Source: Thermoactinomyces vulgaris
GTDB taxonomy: Bacteria > Bacillota > Bacilli > Thermoactinomycetales > Thermoactinomycetaceae
Reading direction: 5' to 3'
DNA length: 64,000 nucleotides
Assembly (NCBI RefSeq): GCF_003688725.1
Contig: NZ_REFP01000008.1
Span: 186,001 to 250,000 of the forward strand
In this document: positions 17,058-25,179 of the stretch, in pieces
Numbering within the stretch: the stretch's first letter is position 1
How the letters are laid out: the number at the start of each line of letters is the position of its first letter
Program-made: the position numbers and the translations under genes
Notes under the pieces: generated by a model
What the model saw: the letters and a program-made list of their open reading frames with translations, nothing else
Database searches by the model: none
Told to the model about the DNA's origin: nothing

Positions 17058-18560
17058 ATGATGCAAATTGAAATGCTAGATATTTATAAATCCTTTGGCG
17101 CGAACAAAGTCCTGGAAGGAGTCCGTTTCACTCTCCTTCCGGGAGAAGTGCATGCCTTGATGGGGGAAAACGGTGCCGGCAAATCGACCCTGATGAATAT
17201 TTTAACGGGACTTCACAAGCAAGATAGGGGCCGCATTCTGATCAACGGCGAGGAAAAACAGTTCCAAAATCCCAAAGAAGCCGAAGATGACGGGATTGCT
17301 TTTATTCATCAGGAATTAAATATCTGGCCGGACATGACCGTTTTGGAAAATTTGTTCATCGGCAGGGAAATCACCAACAAGCTGGGGATTTTGAAAACGG
17401 AAGAAATGAAAGCGCTGGCAAAAAAGGTGTTTGACCGTTTGGGAATCTCGCTTCCTTTTCACCAAGAGGCCGGAAAGTGTTCGGTCGGGGAGCAACAAAT
17501 GATTGAAATCGCCAAAGCTTTGCTGACGGATGCCGAGGTCATCATCATGGATGAGCCGACATCGGCATTGACGGAACGGGAAATCGAGTCCTTGTTTCAG
17601 GTGATGCGGTCGTTGAAAGATGACGGAGTTTCCATTGTTTATATCTCTCACCGGATGGAAGAGATTTTCACCATCTGCGACCGGATCACGGTGATGAGGG
17701 ACGGGAAAACGGTCGATACCAAGCCGGTTCAAGAGACTGACTCGCAGGAAGTCGTGAGAAAAATGGTGGGCCGGGAATTGGATGAATGGTTTCCGGAAAG
17801 AAAGGCCCAACCGGGGAAAGTCGTTCTGGAAGTGCGCCATCTCACGCGATCGGACGTGTTCGGGGACATCAGCTTTTCGGTGCGTTCCGGCGAAATCCTG
17901 GGGATTGCCGGTTTGATGGGATCGGGAAGGACGGAGATCATGAGAGCGATTTTCGGGATTGACGCGTATGATGAAGGCGAAATTTTGATCGACGGCCAAA
18001 AGGTCCGCATCAAGCATCCCGGTGACGCCGTTTCCCATGGCATCGGTTTTATTACGGAAAACCGCAAGGATGAGGGGTTGCTGTTGGACTTTTCGATCAA
18101 GGAAAACATGAGCTTGGCCAATCTGAAAAGCTTTGCGCCCCACGGATGGATGAAAACCAAAGATGAAGAGACGTTTGTCCAAATGATGGTGGAGCGATTG
18201 AAAGTGAAAACCACGTCGTTGGATGAACTTGCCGGAAGCCTGTCCGGGGGAAATCAGCAGAAAGTGGTTCTTGCCAAATGGATCGGGACGGCTCCGAAAG
18301 TTCTCATCTTGGATGAACCGACACGCGGAATCGATGTCGGGGCGAAAAAAGAGATTTACCATCTCATGAATGAACTGACGGAAAGAGGAATGGCCATCGT
18401 GATGATCTCTTCCGAGTTGCCGGAGGTTTTGGGAATGAGCGACCGGATTCTGGTCATCCACGAGGGCAGACTGGCCGGGGAATTGAAACGGGAAGAAGCC
18501 ACACAGGAAAAAATCATGGTTTTGGCAACAGGGGGGGATCAACATGGAACAGATCAGTAA
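17058..18560 (+). CDS. rbsA: ribose ABC transporter, ATP-binding protein
   Basis: A 500-residue double ATPase of the sugar ABC importer RbsABC. The first nucleotide-binding half has MGENGAGKSTLMN, CSVGEQQMIEIAKAL and IIMDEPTSAL. The second half has a degenerate P-loop (GLMGSGRTE) but a good SLSGGNQQKVVLAKW signature and ILDEPTRGID, as is usual for this family. Two adjacent ATGs (17058 and 17061) follow GGGGGG; the second is better spaced. It overlaps rbsC by 17 bases. Confidence 0.96.
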   Translation: MMQIEMLDIYKSFGANKVLEGVRFTLLPGEVHALMGENGAGKSTLMNILTGLHKQDRGRILINGEEKQFQNPKEAEDDGIAFIHQELNIWPDMTVLENLFIGREITNKLGILKTEEMKALAKKVFDRLGISLPFHQEAGKCSVGEQQMIEIAKALLTDAEVIIMDEPTSALTEREIESLFQVMRSLKDDGVSIVYISHRMEEIFTICDRITVMRDGKTVDTKPVQETDSQEVVRKMVGRELDEWFPERKAQPGKVVLEVRHLTRSDVFGDISFSVRSGEILGIAGLMGSGRTEIMRAIFGIDAYDEGEILIDGQKVRIKHPGDAVSHGIGFITENRKDEGLLLDFSIKENMSLANLKSFAPHGWMKTKDEETFVQMMVERLKVKTTSLDELAGSLSGGNQQKVVLAKWIGTAPKVLILDEPTRGIDVGAKKEIYHLMNELTERGMAIVMISSELPEVLGMSDRILVIHEGRLAGELKREEATQEKIMVLATGGDQHGTDQ

Positions 18561-19488
18561 AAAAAGTGCCGGCCTCATACAAAAATTGGGACCTTTTTTG
18601 GCGTTTGTTTTGTTGTTTGCGGTGGTGGCCGTTTTAAACCCGTCATTTATCGAACCGCTGAACTTATTGAATTTGCTCAGACAAATTTCGATTAATGCAC
18701 TCATTGCTTTTGGTATGACGTTTGTCATTTTAACCGGCGGCATTGATTTATCGGTCGGTTCCATCCTGGCTTTGTCCAGTGCGTTGATGGCGGGCATGAT
18801 CGTATCCGGCGTGGATCCGATCCTGTCCATATGCATCACTGCGCTTCTCGGGGCCTTGATGGGGGCGGTCAACGGGCTTTTGATCACCAAAGGAAAAGTG
18901 GCGCCTTTTATTGCCACGCTGGCCACCATGACCATTTACCGGGGATTGACGCTGGTTTATACCGACGGAAATCCGATCACCGGTCTGGGGGATCATTACA
19001 GTTTTCAATTGTTCGGCCGCGGATATTTCTTCGGTATTCCGGTTCCGGCCGTCACCATGCTGATCACGTTTTTCATTCTGTGGTTTATCCTTCACAAAAC
19101 GTCATTCGGAAGAAAAACATATGCCATCGGCGGGAATGAAACGGCGGCGTTTGTTTCCGGCATTAAAGTAGACCAGGTGAAATGCTTGATTTACAGCTTG
19201 GCCGGAATGATGGCGGCGATATCCGGAGCCATCCTGACTTCCCGCTTGAATTCCGCCCAACCGACGGCCGGTACGGCTTACGAGATGGATGCCATTGCCG
19301 CGGTGGTTTTGGGCGGAACCAGTCTGGCCGGCGGGAAAGGAAGAATTTTCGGGACGTTGGTGGGTGCCCTCATTATCGGGACTTTGAACAACGGCCTCAA
19401 TTTGCTCGGGGTTTCTTCCTTCTACCAACAGGTGGTCAAAGGAATTGTCATCCTGATCGCCGTTTTGATTGACCGGAAAAAATCATGA
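18544..19488 (+). CDS. rbsC: ribose ABC transporter, permease
   Basis: A 314-residue integral membrane permease with about ten helices. Conserved stretches are GMTFVILTGGIDLSVGSILA near helix 2-3, YAIGGNETAA and the C-terminal VVLGGTSLAGGKG. These are diagnostic of RbsC/XylH-type permeases that pair with a double ATPase. It lies between rbsA and rbsB and overlaps rbsA. Confidence 0.96.
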   Translation: MEQISKKSAGLIQKLGPFLAFVLLFAVVAVLNPSFIEPLNLLNLLRQISINALIAFGMTFVILTGGIDLSVGSILALSSALMAGMIVSGVDPILSICITALLGALMGAVNGLLITKGKVAPFIATLATMTIYRGLTLVYTDGNPITGLGDHYSFQLFGRGYFFGIPVPAVTMLITFFILWFILHKTSFGRKTYAIGGNETAAFVSGIKVDQVKCLIYSLAGMMAAISGAILTSRLNSAQPTAGTAYEMDAIAAVVLGGTSLAGGKGRIFGTLVGALIIGTLNNGLNLLGVSSFYQQVVKGIVILIAVLIDRKKS

Positions 19489-19502
19489 GGAGGGTGTCGG
19501 TG

Positions 19503-20417
19503 ATGAAGAAGCTGGTTCATCTTCTGTTGATGTGTTCTCTCATTTTCATTTTATCGGCTTGTTCCTTGGAACCGCCGGAATGGGCCAAACCTGCCAAAAA
19601 GAAAGATCTGGCCGACGTGAAAATCGGCTTGAGCGTTTCCACGTTGGACAACCCGTTTTTTGTTTCGCTGAAAGAGGGGGTCTTAAAGGAAGCGAAAAGC
19701 AAAAACATGGAAGTGATCACCGTTGATGCGCAAGATGACACTGCCAAACAAATCAATGACATTGAGGATTTAATCCAACAAGGCGTGGATATTCTCTTGA
19801 TCAACCCGACGGATTCTTCCGCTGTATCGACGGCGGTGCAAAATGCCAACCACATTGGCATTCCGGTCATCACGCTGGACCGGACGGCTGATCAGGGAGA
19901 GGTGGCTTCCTTTATCGCTTCTGACAATATCGAAGGAGGAAAAATGGCGGCGGAATTTATCATTGGTCAATTGGGCAAAGATGCCAAAGTTGTCGAATTG
20001 CAAGGAACACCGGGGGCTTCGGCAGCGCGTGAACGGGGACAAGGATTCCGTTCCGTCGCAGACCGGGATTTGAATGTAATCGCCCGGCAAACGGCCAATT
20101 TCGACCGGACCCAGGGGTTGAATGTCATGGAAAACCTGCTGCAGGGCCATAAAGAGATTGATGCCGTGTTCGCCCAAAACGACGAAATGGCGCTGGGAGC
20201 CATTGAAGCCATCAACAGTTCGGGAAGAGACATTTTGGTGGTTGGTTTTGACGGAAATGATGATGCCATCAAAGCCGTCCAAGATGGAAGGCTCGGCGCC
20301 ACCATTGCCCAACAGCCTGAATTGATCGGAAAAGAAGCGGTGGTGGCGGCTTCAAAAATATTGAAAGGGGAAAAGGTGGACAAGAAAATTTCCGTTCCTT
20401 TGAAATTGGTCCAATAG
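19503..20417 (+). CDS. rbsB: ribose-binding lipoprotein of the ABC transporter
   Basis: A 304-residue solute-binding lipoprotein. The signal peptide ends in the lipobox LSAC, so the mature N-terminal Cys is lipid-modified and anchored outside the membrane. The binding fold shows KIGLSVSTLDNPFF, LINPTDSSAV, ITLDRTA and VVGFDGNDDAI, typical of ribose/galactose binders. I chose ATG 19503, which has AGGAGGG eight bases upstream; an in-frame ATG at 19485 would spoil the signal peptide. It is the last gene of the operon. Confidence 0.95.
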   Translation: MKKLVHLLLMCSLIFILSACSLEPPEWAKPAKKKDLADVKIGLSVSTLDNPFFVSLKEGVLKEAKSKNMEVITVDAQDDTAKQINDIEDLIQQGVDILLINPTDSSAVSTAVQNANHIGIPVITLDRTADQGEVASFIASDNIEGGKMAAEFIIGQLGKDAKVVELQGTPGASAARERGQGFRSVADRDLNVIARQTANFDRTQGLNVMENLLQGHKEIDAVFAQNDEMALGAIEAINSSGRDILVVGFDGNDDAIKAVQDGRLGATIAQQPELIGKEAVVAASKILKGEKVDKKISVPLKLVQ

Positions 20418-20470
20418 AAACGTTGGAAAAGCCGCCTCGCCGGATGCGTCCGGAAAGCGGTGAACCGATT

Positions 20471-20500
20471 GAACCGCCTCGTGGGAGGCGGTTCTTTTTT
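20471..20500 (+). terminator. rho-independent terminator of the rbs operon
   Basis: GAACCGCCTC pairs perfectly with GAGGCGGTTC around a four-base loop, followed by six T residues. Confidence 0.93.
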
Positions 20501-20535
20501 GTCCGGGACAAAGCGGAAATGTTCTTCATTTTCTC

Positions 20536-20564
20536 TTTACTTCCGGCGGAGGGTATGCTATATT
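20536..20564 (+). promoter_or_regulatory. promoter of the sulfone-utilisation operon
   Basis: TTTACT (20536-20541), a 17-base spacer and TATATT (20559-20564). It is followed at once by the perfect twelve-base palindrome TTGATTAATCAA (20569-20580) across the predicted transcription start, a likely operator. The regulator is unknown. Confidence 0.6.
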
Positions 20565-20580
20565 AAACTTGATTAATCAA

Positions 20581-20678
20581 ATCGGAATTGTGAGTGTATA
20601 TCAGGGTTTCCATTGCCGATCAGTCAACTGAAGGCACCTTTGCTTGCGAGGGTACACGCAGGCGGGGTGCCCTTTTTT
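20581..20678 (+). promoter_or_regulatory. candidate attenuator or riboswitch-like leader of the sulfone operon
   Basis: A terminator hairpin sits at 20633-20678: GGCACC pairs with GGTGCC, inside it GCTTGCG pairs with CGCAGGC, and six T residues follow. It lies in the untranslated leader, 28 bases before the first gene. An alternative hairpin just upstream (TGCC-CAG / CTG-GGCA, 20614-20636) uses the same GGCA as the terminator's left arm, so the two exclude each other. This is how riboswitches and attenuators work. The sequence does not match S-box, T-box, RFN or TPP consensus elements that I can recall. Confidence 0.6.
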
Positions 20679-20706
20679 ATTCCATGCCACAGAGAGGAGA
20701 TGCTTT

Positions 20707-21300
20707 ATGCCCAATGTGTTGATTCTCTCCGGAAGTCCGTCGCGCACGTCAAGGCTGAACGGGATGGTTGATTATGCCCAAACCCATTTGCAGGAAAAAG
20801 GACTGAAAGTCGGGGTGATCCGCGTTTCGGATCTGCCGGCGGAGGCACTCATTACGGCTGATTTCGAACATCCCGCCATTCAAGAGGCCAACCGCCGGGT
20901 GGAAAACGCGGATGCCGTCATCATTGCGAGTCCGGTTTATAAAGCTTCCTATACCGGTATTCTCAAGACCTATCTTGATTTGTTGCCGCAAAAAGGGCTT
21001 GCTGAAAAAGTCATTCTTCCCGTTTTTATCGGCGGAACCATCAATCATTTATTGGCCATCGATTATGCTCTGAAACCGGTGTTGTCCGTATTGGGAGCGC
21101 GGCACATTTTGGCCGGCGTTTACGTCATTGATTCCCAAGTGCAACGGGACAGCCAGGGGCAATTGGTGTTGGACGGGGAAGTGAAACGGCGGTTTAATGA
21201 TGCTCTCCGGGAATTGATCGAAGAGGTTTTGTGGCATTCAGGCAAAAACAAGAAAAACCGCCTTTTGTCCGGAGTGAACAGGGGGGTCGCGGGAAATTGA
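20707..21300 (+). CDS. NADPH-dependent FMN reductase (SsuE/MsuE-like)
   Basis: A 197-residue flavodoxin-fold reductase that supplies reduced FMN to the two-component monooxygenase encoded downstream. It starts VLILSGSPSRTSRLNG (phosphate-binding loop) and contains ADAVIIASPVYKASYTGILK, typical of SsuE/MsuE. The ATG at 20707 follows AGAGAGGAG. The stop overlaps the TTG of the next gene by four bases. Its place ahead of sfnG points to flavin supply for dimethyl sulfone cleavage rather than a general role. Confidence 0.88.
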   Translation: MPNVLILSGSPSRTSRLNGMVDYAQTHLQEKGLKVGVIRVSDLPAEALITADFEHPAIQEANRRVENADAVIIASPVYKASYTGILKTYLDLLPQKGLAEKVILPVFIGGTINHLLAIDYALKPVLSVLGARHILAGVYVIDSQVQRDSQGQLVLDGEVKRRFNDALRELIEEVLWHSGKNKKNRLLSGVNRGVAGN

Positions 21301-21608
21301 AAATACAATCTGCCAAAATCCCCCCGGCGCCGGCCAGGACGCATCTCGTGCATCAACCGGATTACCGGTTTGCCGCCTGGTGCCGCCGGCAATACGGCAT
21401 CAACCGGGGGATTTACAACACGATTGATGATGCGCTGTACCGGTTTGGTTTGAAAGACATCGTGACCCGCCGCAACACCATCGTCTCGTTTTTGGACGAG
21501 ATTTATCAGTCCGGAAAATGCCGGGAGAAGGACCGGGTCAAATTCGGAAAAGGCATGCTGATGGCCACACTCCATCAATATCTTCGCGATTCGTTTCCAA
21601 TTTGTTGA
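21297..21608 (+). CDS. unknown protein of the sulfone operon
   Basis: A 103-residue protein that I do not recognise. It starts at TTG 21297 overlapping the reductase stop, with GGGGGG upstream, and ends 17 bases before sfnG, so it is part of the operon. The sequence is basic and rich in Arg and Tyr (AAWCRRQYGINRGIYNTIDD), mostly predicted helical, with no signal peptide or membrane segment. It could be a small partner of the reductase-monooxygenase pair or a regulator; there is no motif that decides. Confidence 0.7.
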   Translation: MKIQSAKIPPAPARTHLVHQPDYRFAAWCRRQYGINRGIYNTIDDALYRFGLKDIVTRRNTIVSFLDEIYQSGKCREKDRVKFGKGMLMATLHQYLRDSFPIC

Positions 21609-21625
21609 AATGAGGTGAAGAAGCG

Positions 21626-22702
21626 ATGGCATTAAAGTTTGCTTATTGGGTTCCCAATGTAAGCGGCGGATTGGTGATTTCAGACATCCCGCAAAAAACG
21701 GATTGGTCTTTTGAAGCCAATTTGCGGTATGCCCGGATTGCCGAACAGGCCGGATTTGATTACGCCTTGTTGCAAACCCGTTTTGTGGGCAGTTATGGTG
21801 CGGAGAATCAATTGGAAGCGATCACGTTGGCGGCGGCATTGGCGGCCGTCACCCAAAAGATTCGTCTCATTCCGGCCATTCTGCCGGGCTTGTGGCACCC
21901 GGGCGTGGTGGCGAAAATGATCGCCACCTTGGATCAGATCAGCAACGGGCGGGCCGCGGTGAACATTGTAAGCGGTTGGTTTAAAGATGAATTCCACAAA
22001 TACGGGCAACCCTGGCTGGACCATGATGAGCGGTATCGCCGGTCCGAAGAGTTCATCAGGGTGCTCCGAAGCATGTGGACGCAGGAAGAAACCACCTTCA
22101 CGGGAGCTTTTTACCGCATCTGGCAAGCGCCGCTCAAACCCAAGCCCGCCACTTTGCCGCCCGTTTTTCAAGGGGGGAATTCCAAAGCGGCCAAGCAAAT
22201 GGCGGCGCGGGTTTCCGATTGGTATTTCATGAACGGGAACACCTTGGAGGGGATCCGGAAACAGATTGATGAAGTGAAGGAATTAGCCGCCTTGGAAGGG
22301 AGGAAGGTTCAATTTGGCGTGAACGGGTTTGTCATCGTCCGGGACACCGAAGAAGAAGCAAAGCAAGTGCTGCGTGAGATCGTGACCCATGCCGATCCGA
22401 AGGTGGTGGAAGGGTTCCGGGATCAGGTCCGTTTCGCCGGCAAAGCGTCTCCCGAAAGAGAGGGGATGTGGGCAAACTCCGGTTTTGAGGATCTGGTTCA
22501 GTATAATGACGGGTTTAAGACGGGATTGATCGGAACGCCTGAGCAGGTGGCCGACCGGATCATTGCGTTGAAAAAAGCCGGGGTGGACCTGATCTTGACC
22601 GGGTTTCTGCATTATGAAGAAGATTTGGCGTTATTCGGCGAAAAAGTGATTCCGCTGGTGCGCGAAAGAGAACAGCTTTTGGAACAACCGGTGACAGACT
22701 GA
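21626..22702 (+). CDS. sfnG: dimethyl sulfone monooxygenase (SfnG-like)
   Basis: A 358-residue FMNH2-dependent monooxygenase of the luciferase-like (LLM) superfamily. SfnG cleaves dimethyl sulfone to methanesulfinate and formaldehyde so that the sulfur can be used. The N-terminus KFAYWVPNVSGGLVISDI is the SfnG hallmark and separates it from SsuD. IVSGWFKDEFHKYG and VFQGGNSKAAKQMAA are conserved LLM stretches. The cofactor would come from the reductase two genes upstream. AAATGAGGTGAAG precedes the ATG. Confidence 0.88.
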   Translation: MALKFAYWVPNVSGGLVISDIPQKTDWSFEANLRYARIAEQAGFDYALLQTRFVGSYGAENQLEAITLAAALAAVTQKIRLIPAILPGLWHPGVVAKMIATLDQISNGRAAVNIVSGWFKDEFHKYGQPWLDHDERYRRSEEFIRVLRSMWTQEETTFTGAFYRIWQAPLKPKPATLPPVFQGGNSKAAKQMAARVSDWYFMNGNTLEGIRKQIDEVKELAALEGRKVQFGVNGFVIVRDTEEEAKQVLREIVTHADPKVVEGFRDQVRFAGKASPEREGMWANSGFEDLVQYNDGFKTGLIGTPEQVADRIIALKKAGVDLILTGFLHYEEDLALFGEKVIPLVREREQLLEQPVTD

Positions 22703-22726
22703 CCACCAAAAGGGGGAGAATGAAAC

Positions 22727-23910
22727 ATGAGCAAGGCGGCCGATGAAAAAAGATACCGGGACGAAGTGCGGGAGATCGTGGAAACCGTGGTGAGACCGCG
22801 GGCGGAACAAATTGACCGGGAAGGTGTGTTTCCAAGGGAGAATTTGCAAGCGTTGGCCAAACACGGGTGGAACGGAGTGCTCATCCCTGAAAAATGGGGT
22901 GGATTGGGCCTGAACCATGTGGCCTTTTCCGTCGCCGCCGCGGAAATTGCCAAAGGGTGTGCTTCCACCGCCTTGGTTTACGTGATGCATGTGGGCGCTG
23001 CACAAACGATTCATCTGTATGGAAATGACGATCAAAAGCGCCGCTGGCTCGAACCGGTTCGAAATGGATTGATCGGAACTTATTCCACGAGCGAAAAAGC
23101 CACCGGCGGTCATTGGTGGTTTAACTTGAGCGAGGTCGGACGGGACGGCGACGAATATATTTTGAATGCGGAAAAATCGTTTACGACCAGTGCCGGACAA
23201 GCCGATTTTTATGTTTTTCAAACCAGGTCCCCCGGCGCCCGCAAACCGACGGACATCAGTTTTTTCATCATCGACGGGAAAAAGCCGGGGATCCGACCGG
23301 GGCATTGGGACGCATTGGGAGTCAGGGGAAACCACAGCGGTCCCATTCGGTATGAAAACGTAAGAGTGCATGCCCGGGACCGCTTGGGGGAAGAAGGCCA
23401 AGGAAAAGAAATCGTTGAAAACGGTGTGTCGCCTGTCTACCTGATCGGTTTGGGATCGGCCTGGGTCGGGTGGCGGAAGCAGCACTCGAAGAAGCCGTTC
23501 AGTATGCCAAAGGGACCATCCATCGGGATTTTAATAAGCGGTTGGCCGATTATCAGGTGATCCGGCAGGAATTGGCGAAAGTGAAAATCTTGCTTGAAAG
23601 CCTCAAACATTGGCAAAATTATTTGGCCTGTGAGCTGGATGCCCTTCAGGCGGAAGGACGGCCGCAAGCAGAGCTTTTGATCCCGCTGGTGGAGTTTAAA
23701 GTCCATGCGGCGGAAGTTGCAAGCAGAGCCACACAAGCGGCGATGAATGTGAGCGGAGGTTACGGGTATAAAAAAGGGGTAATTGAGCGGTTGTTCCGGG
23801 ACGCCCGCGCTGGCATTGTCATGGGCCCGTCTAATCATATTGCCCGCGAATGGATCGGAAAATCCCTGCTTGGTTTGCCCTTGGAGTTGTGGTATGAAGG
23901 AGGAGAATAA
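22727..23910 (+). pseudogene. sfnC: SfnC-like acyl-CoA dehydrogenase family protein, frameshifted
   Basis: An acyl-CoA-dehydrogenase-fold flavoprotein of the SfnC/DszC type, found beside sfnG in sulfone operons. Codons 1-248 are in one frame up to GLGSAWVG; the rest (VAEAALEEAVQYAKGT to LPLELWYEGGE) is in the next frame. One missing G in the run at 23468-23470 explains the shift: adding a fourth G restores a normal protein of about 394 residues. The 5' frame alone runs on to a stop at 23558-23560. Either the gene is recently broken or this is a homopolymer sequencing error. Confidence 0.85.
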
Positions 23911-23930
23911 AGCCGTGAAACGGTCAGACC

Positions 23931-24129
23931 ATGAAGGTACTTTTTTCGCGACAGCCATTGGGGGAAGCAAATATTATCACGGGGCGAAAAATTGATGCCG
24001 ACAGCCGGATCTGGCTGTTCAAATTGGCTTGGGACTTGATCGGAAGTCCGTTGGGTTCCAGACAAGAGCTTTATGAACGTTTCCACCGGGGATCCCGTGC
24101 GGATGTATGACCGGCGATACTTGGAATAA
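23931..24129 (+). pseudogene. remnant of an HpaB-type 4-hydroxyphenylacetate 3-monooxygenase
   Basis: Only the last 65 or so residues of a normally 480-residue protein remain. LFKLAWDLIGSPLGSRQELY and ERFHRG are the hallmark C-terminal stretch of the HpaB/4-HBD flavoprotein family. Near the end a missing G in the run around 24087-24091 shifts the frame: the first frame stops at 24108, whereas the next frame gives the expected DPVRMYDRRYLE ending at TAA 24127-24129. The rest of the gene is absent, so this copy is dead whatever the cause of the frameshift. Confidence 0.8.
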
Positions 24130-24217
24130 AATAAAAACGCTTGATCGATCCGGTGTGGCAATTGGCAGCAATCAAAAGGAGTGGCGGGCCGTAAGTCCGG
24201 TCAAATCATGCGGTTTG

Positions 24218-24251
24218 AAAAAAACAGGAGATTTTTGTCTCCTGTTTTTTT
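24218..24251 (+). terminator. terminator downstream of the sulfone operon and hpaB remnant
   Basis: AAAAAACAGGAGA pairs with TCTCCTGTTTTTT across a short T-rich loop and ends in a T run. Confidence 0.85.
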
Positions 24252-24397
24252 CGGTTTTTTCCTCTTCCTGCTTAACCAAGCCCATGCTGCATATATATAA
24301 AAGGGATGGATTGAAAAATAAAATTCACCCCCGGCCCCGGTCGGGCATATGGTGAAGATGAATGGGCTTTTGACCAGTGGGATGGAGGTGTCGCAGA

Positions 24398-25111
24398 TTG
24401 CCCGGTATGTTGACGGCGATGGCTTTTATGGTGAAAGAGCTCATTGCGTTTGTCTCGTACATTAAAAACAATGCCTTTCCCCATCCGCTTTCATCGGAAG
24501 AAGAGGAAAAAGCATTAAAAGCGATGGCCCGGGGAGACACCAAAGCGCGCAATAAGCTGATTGAGCATAACCTGCGTCTGGTTGCACATATTGTGAAAAA
24601 GTTTGAAAATACGGGAGAAGACAATGAAGATTTGATCTCGATCGGCACGATCGGTTTGATTAAAGCGATTGAATCGTACCAGATGGGAAAAGGGACAAAA
24701 TTGGCGACGTATGCGGCACGGTGTGTGGAAAATGAAATCCTGATGTATTTGCGTTCATTAAAAAAATCCCGGAAAGATGTTTCCCTGCATGACCCCATAG
24801 GCACAGACAAAGAAGGAAATGAAATCACCTTGATCGACATTCTCGGAACGAGAGCGGATGACGTGGTCAAACAAGTGGAGATGCAGATTGAGCGGCGCAA
24901 TATTTATCAGCACATCCATATATTGGATGACCGGGAACAAGAGGTGATCCGGGCGCGATTCGGGCTCGGGGGAGAAAGAGAGAAGACGCAGCGGGAAATT
25001 GCAAAGGAGCTGGGGATTTCCCGTTCTTATGTTTCCCGGATTGAAAAAAGGGCGTTGATCAAGCTGTTTCATGAGTTTTACCGCAATGACCGGAAGGTGG
25101 AATCAAGATAA
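24398..25111 (+). CDS. sigK: sporulation sigma factor SigK precursor
   Basis: A 237-residue late mother-cell sigma factor, made as pro-SigK and cleaved by SpoIVFB. The hydrophobic pro-sequence [18 protein letters not shown] is followed by region 2 ([53 protein letters not shown]) and region 4 ([20 protein letters not shown]). I chose TTG 24398, eight bases behind GGAGGT, which gives a pro-peptide of the usual length; ATG 24407 is possible. The gene is continuous, with no skin-type insertion, so no recombination is needed to express it. Confidence 0.94.
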   Translation: MPGMLTAMAFMVKELIAFVSYIKNNAFPHPLSSEEEEKALKAMARGDTKARNKLIEHNLRLVAHIVKKFENTGEDNEDLISIGTIGLIKAIESYQMGKGTKLATYAARCVENEILMYLRSLKKSRKDVSLHDPIGTDKEGNEITLIDILGTRADDVVKQVEMQIERRNIYQHIHILDDREQEVIRARFGLGGEREKTQREIAKELGISRSYVSRIEKRALIKLFHEFYRNDRKVESR

Positions 25112-25117
25112 AAAGAT

Positions 25118-25164
25118 GGAAGAAAAAGCAGATCTTGCCCGTTGTGGTTTCGGGAAAGATCTGC
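25118..25164 (-). terminator. terminator of the Sel1-repeat gene (minus strand)
   Basis: GCAGATCTT-CCCG and its complement form a long stem (25128-25164). Read on the minus strand it is followed by TTTTTCTTCC. It also lies just after the convergent sigK. Confidence 0.75.
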
Positions 25165-25179
25165 CGGCAGTTCAAGCCC

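Noticed and set aside
17316-18935. A 539-codon frame on the minus strand across rbsA and the start of rbsC
   Set aside because: It is antisense to strongly conserved rbs genes. Its composition (very rich in His, Arg, Phe and Gln) is what the reverse strand of GC-rich coding DNA gives.
20581-20700. S-box (SAM-I), T-box or FMN riboswitch at the sulfone operon leader
   Set aside because: The diagnostic conserved blocks of these classes (for example the T-box GGGTGGNACCGCG) are not present; only the terminator/antiterminator logic is.
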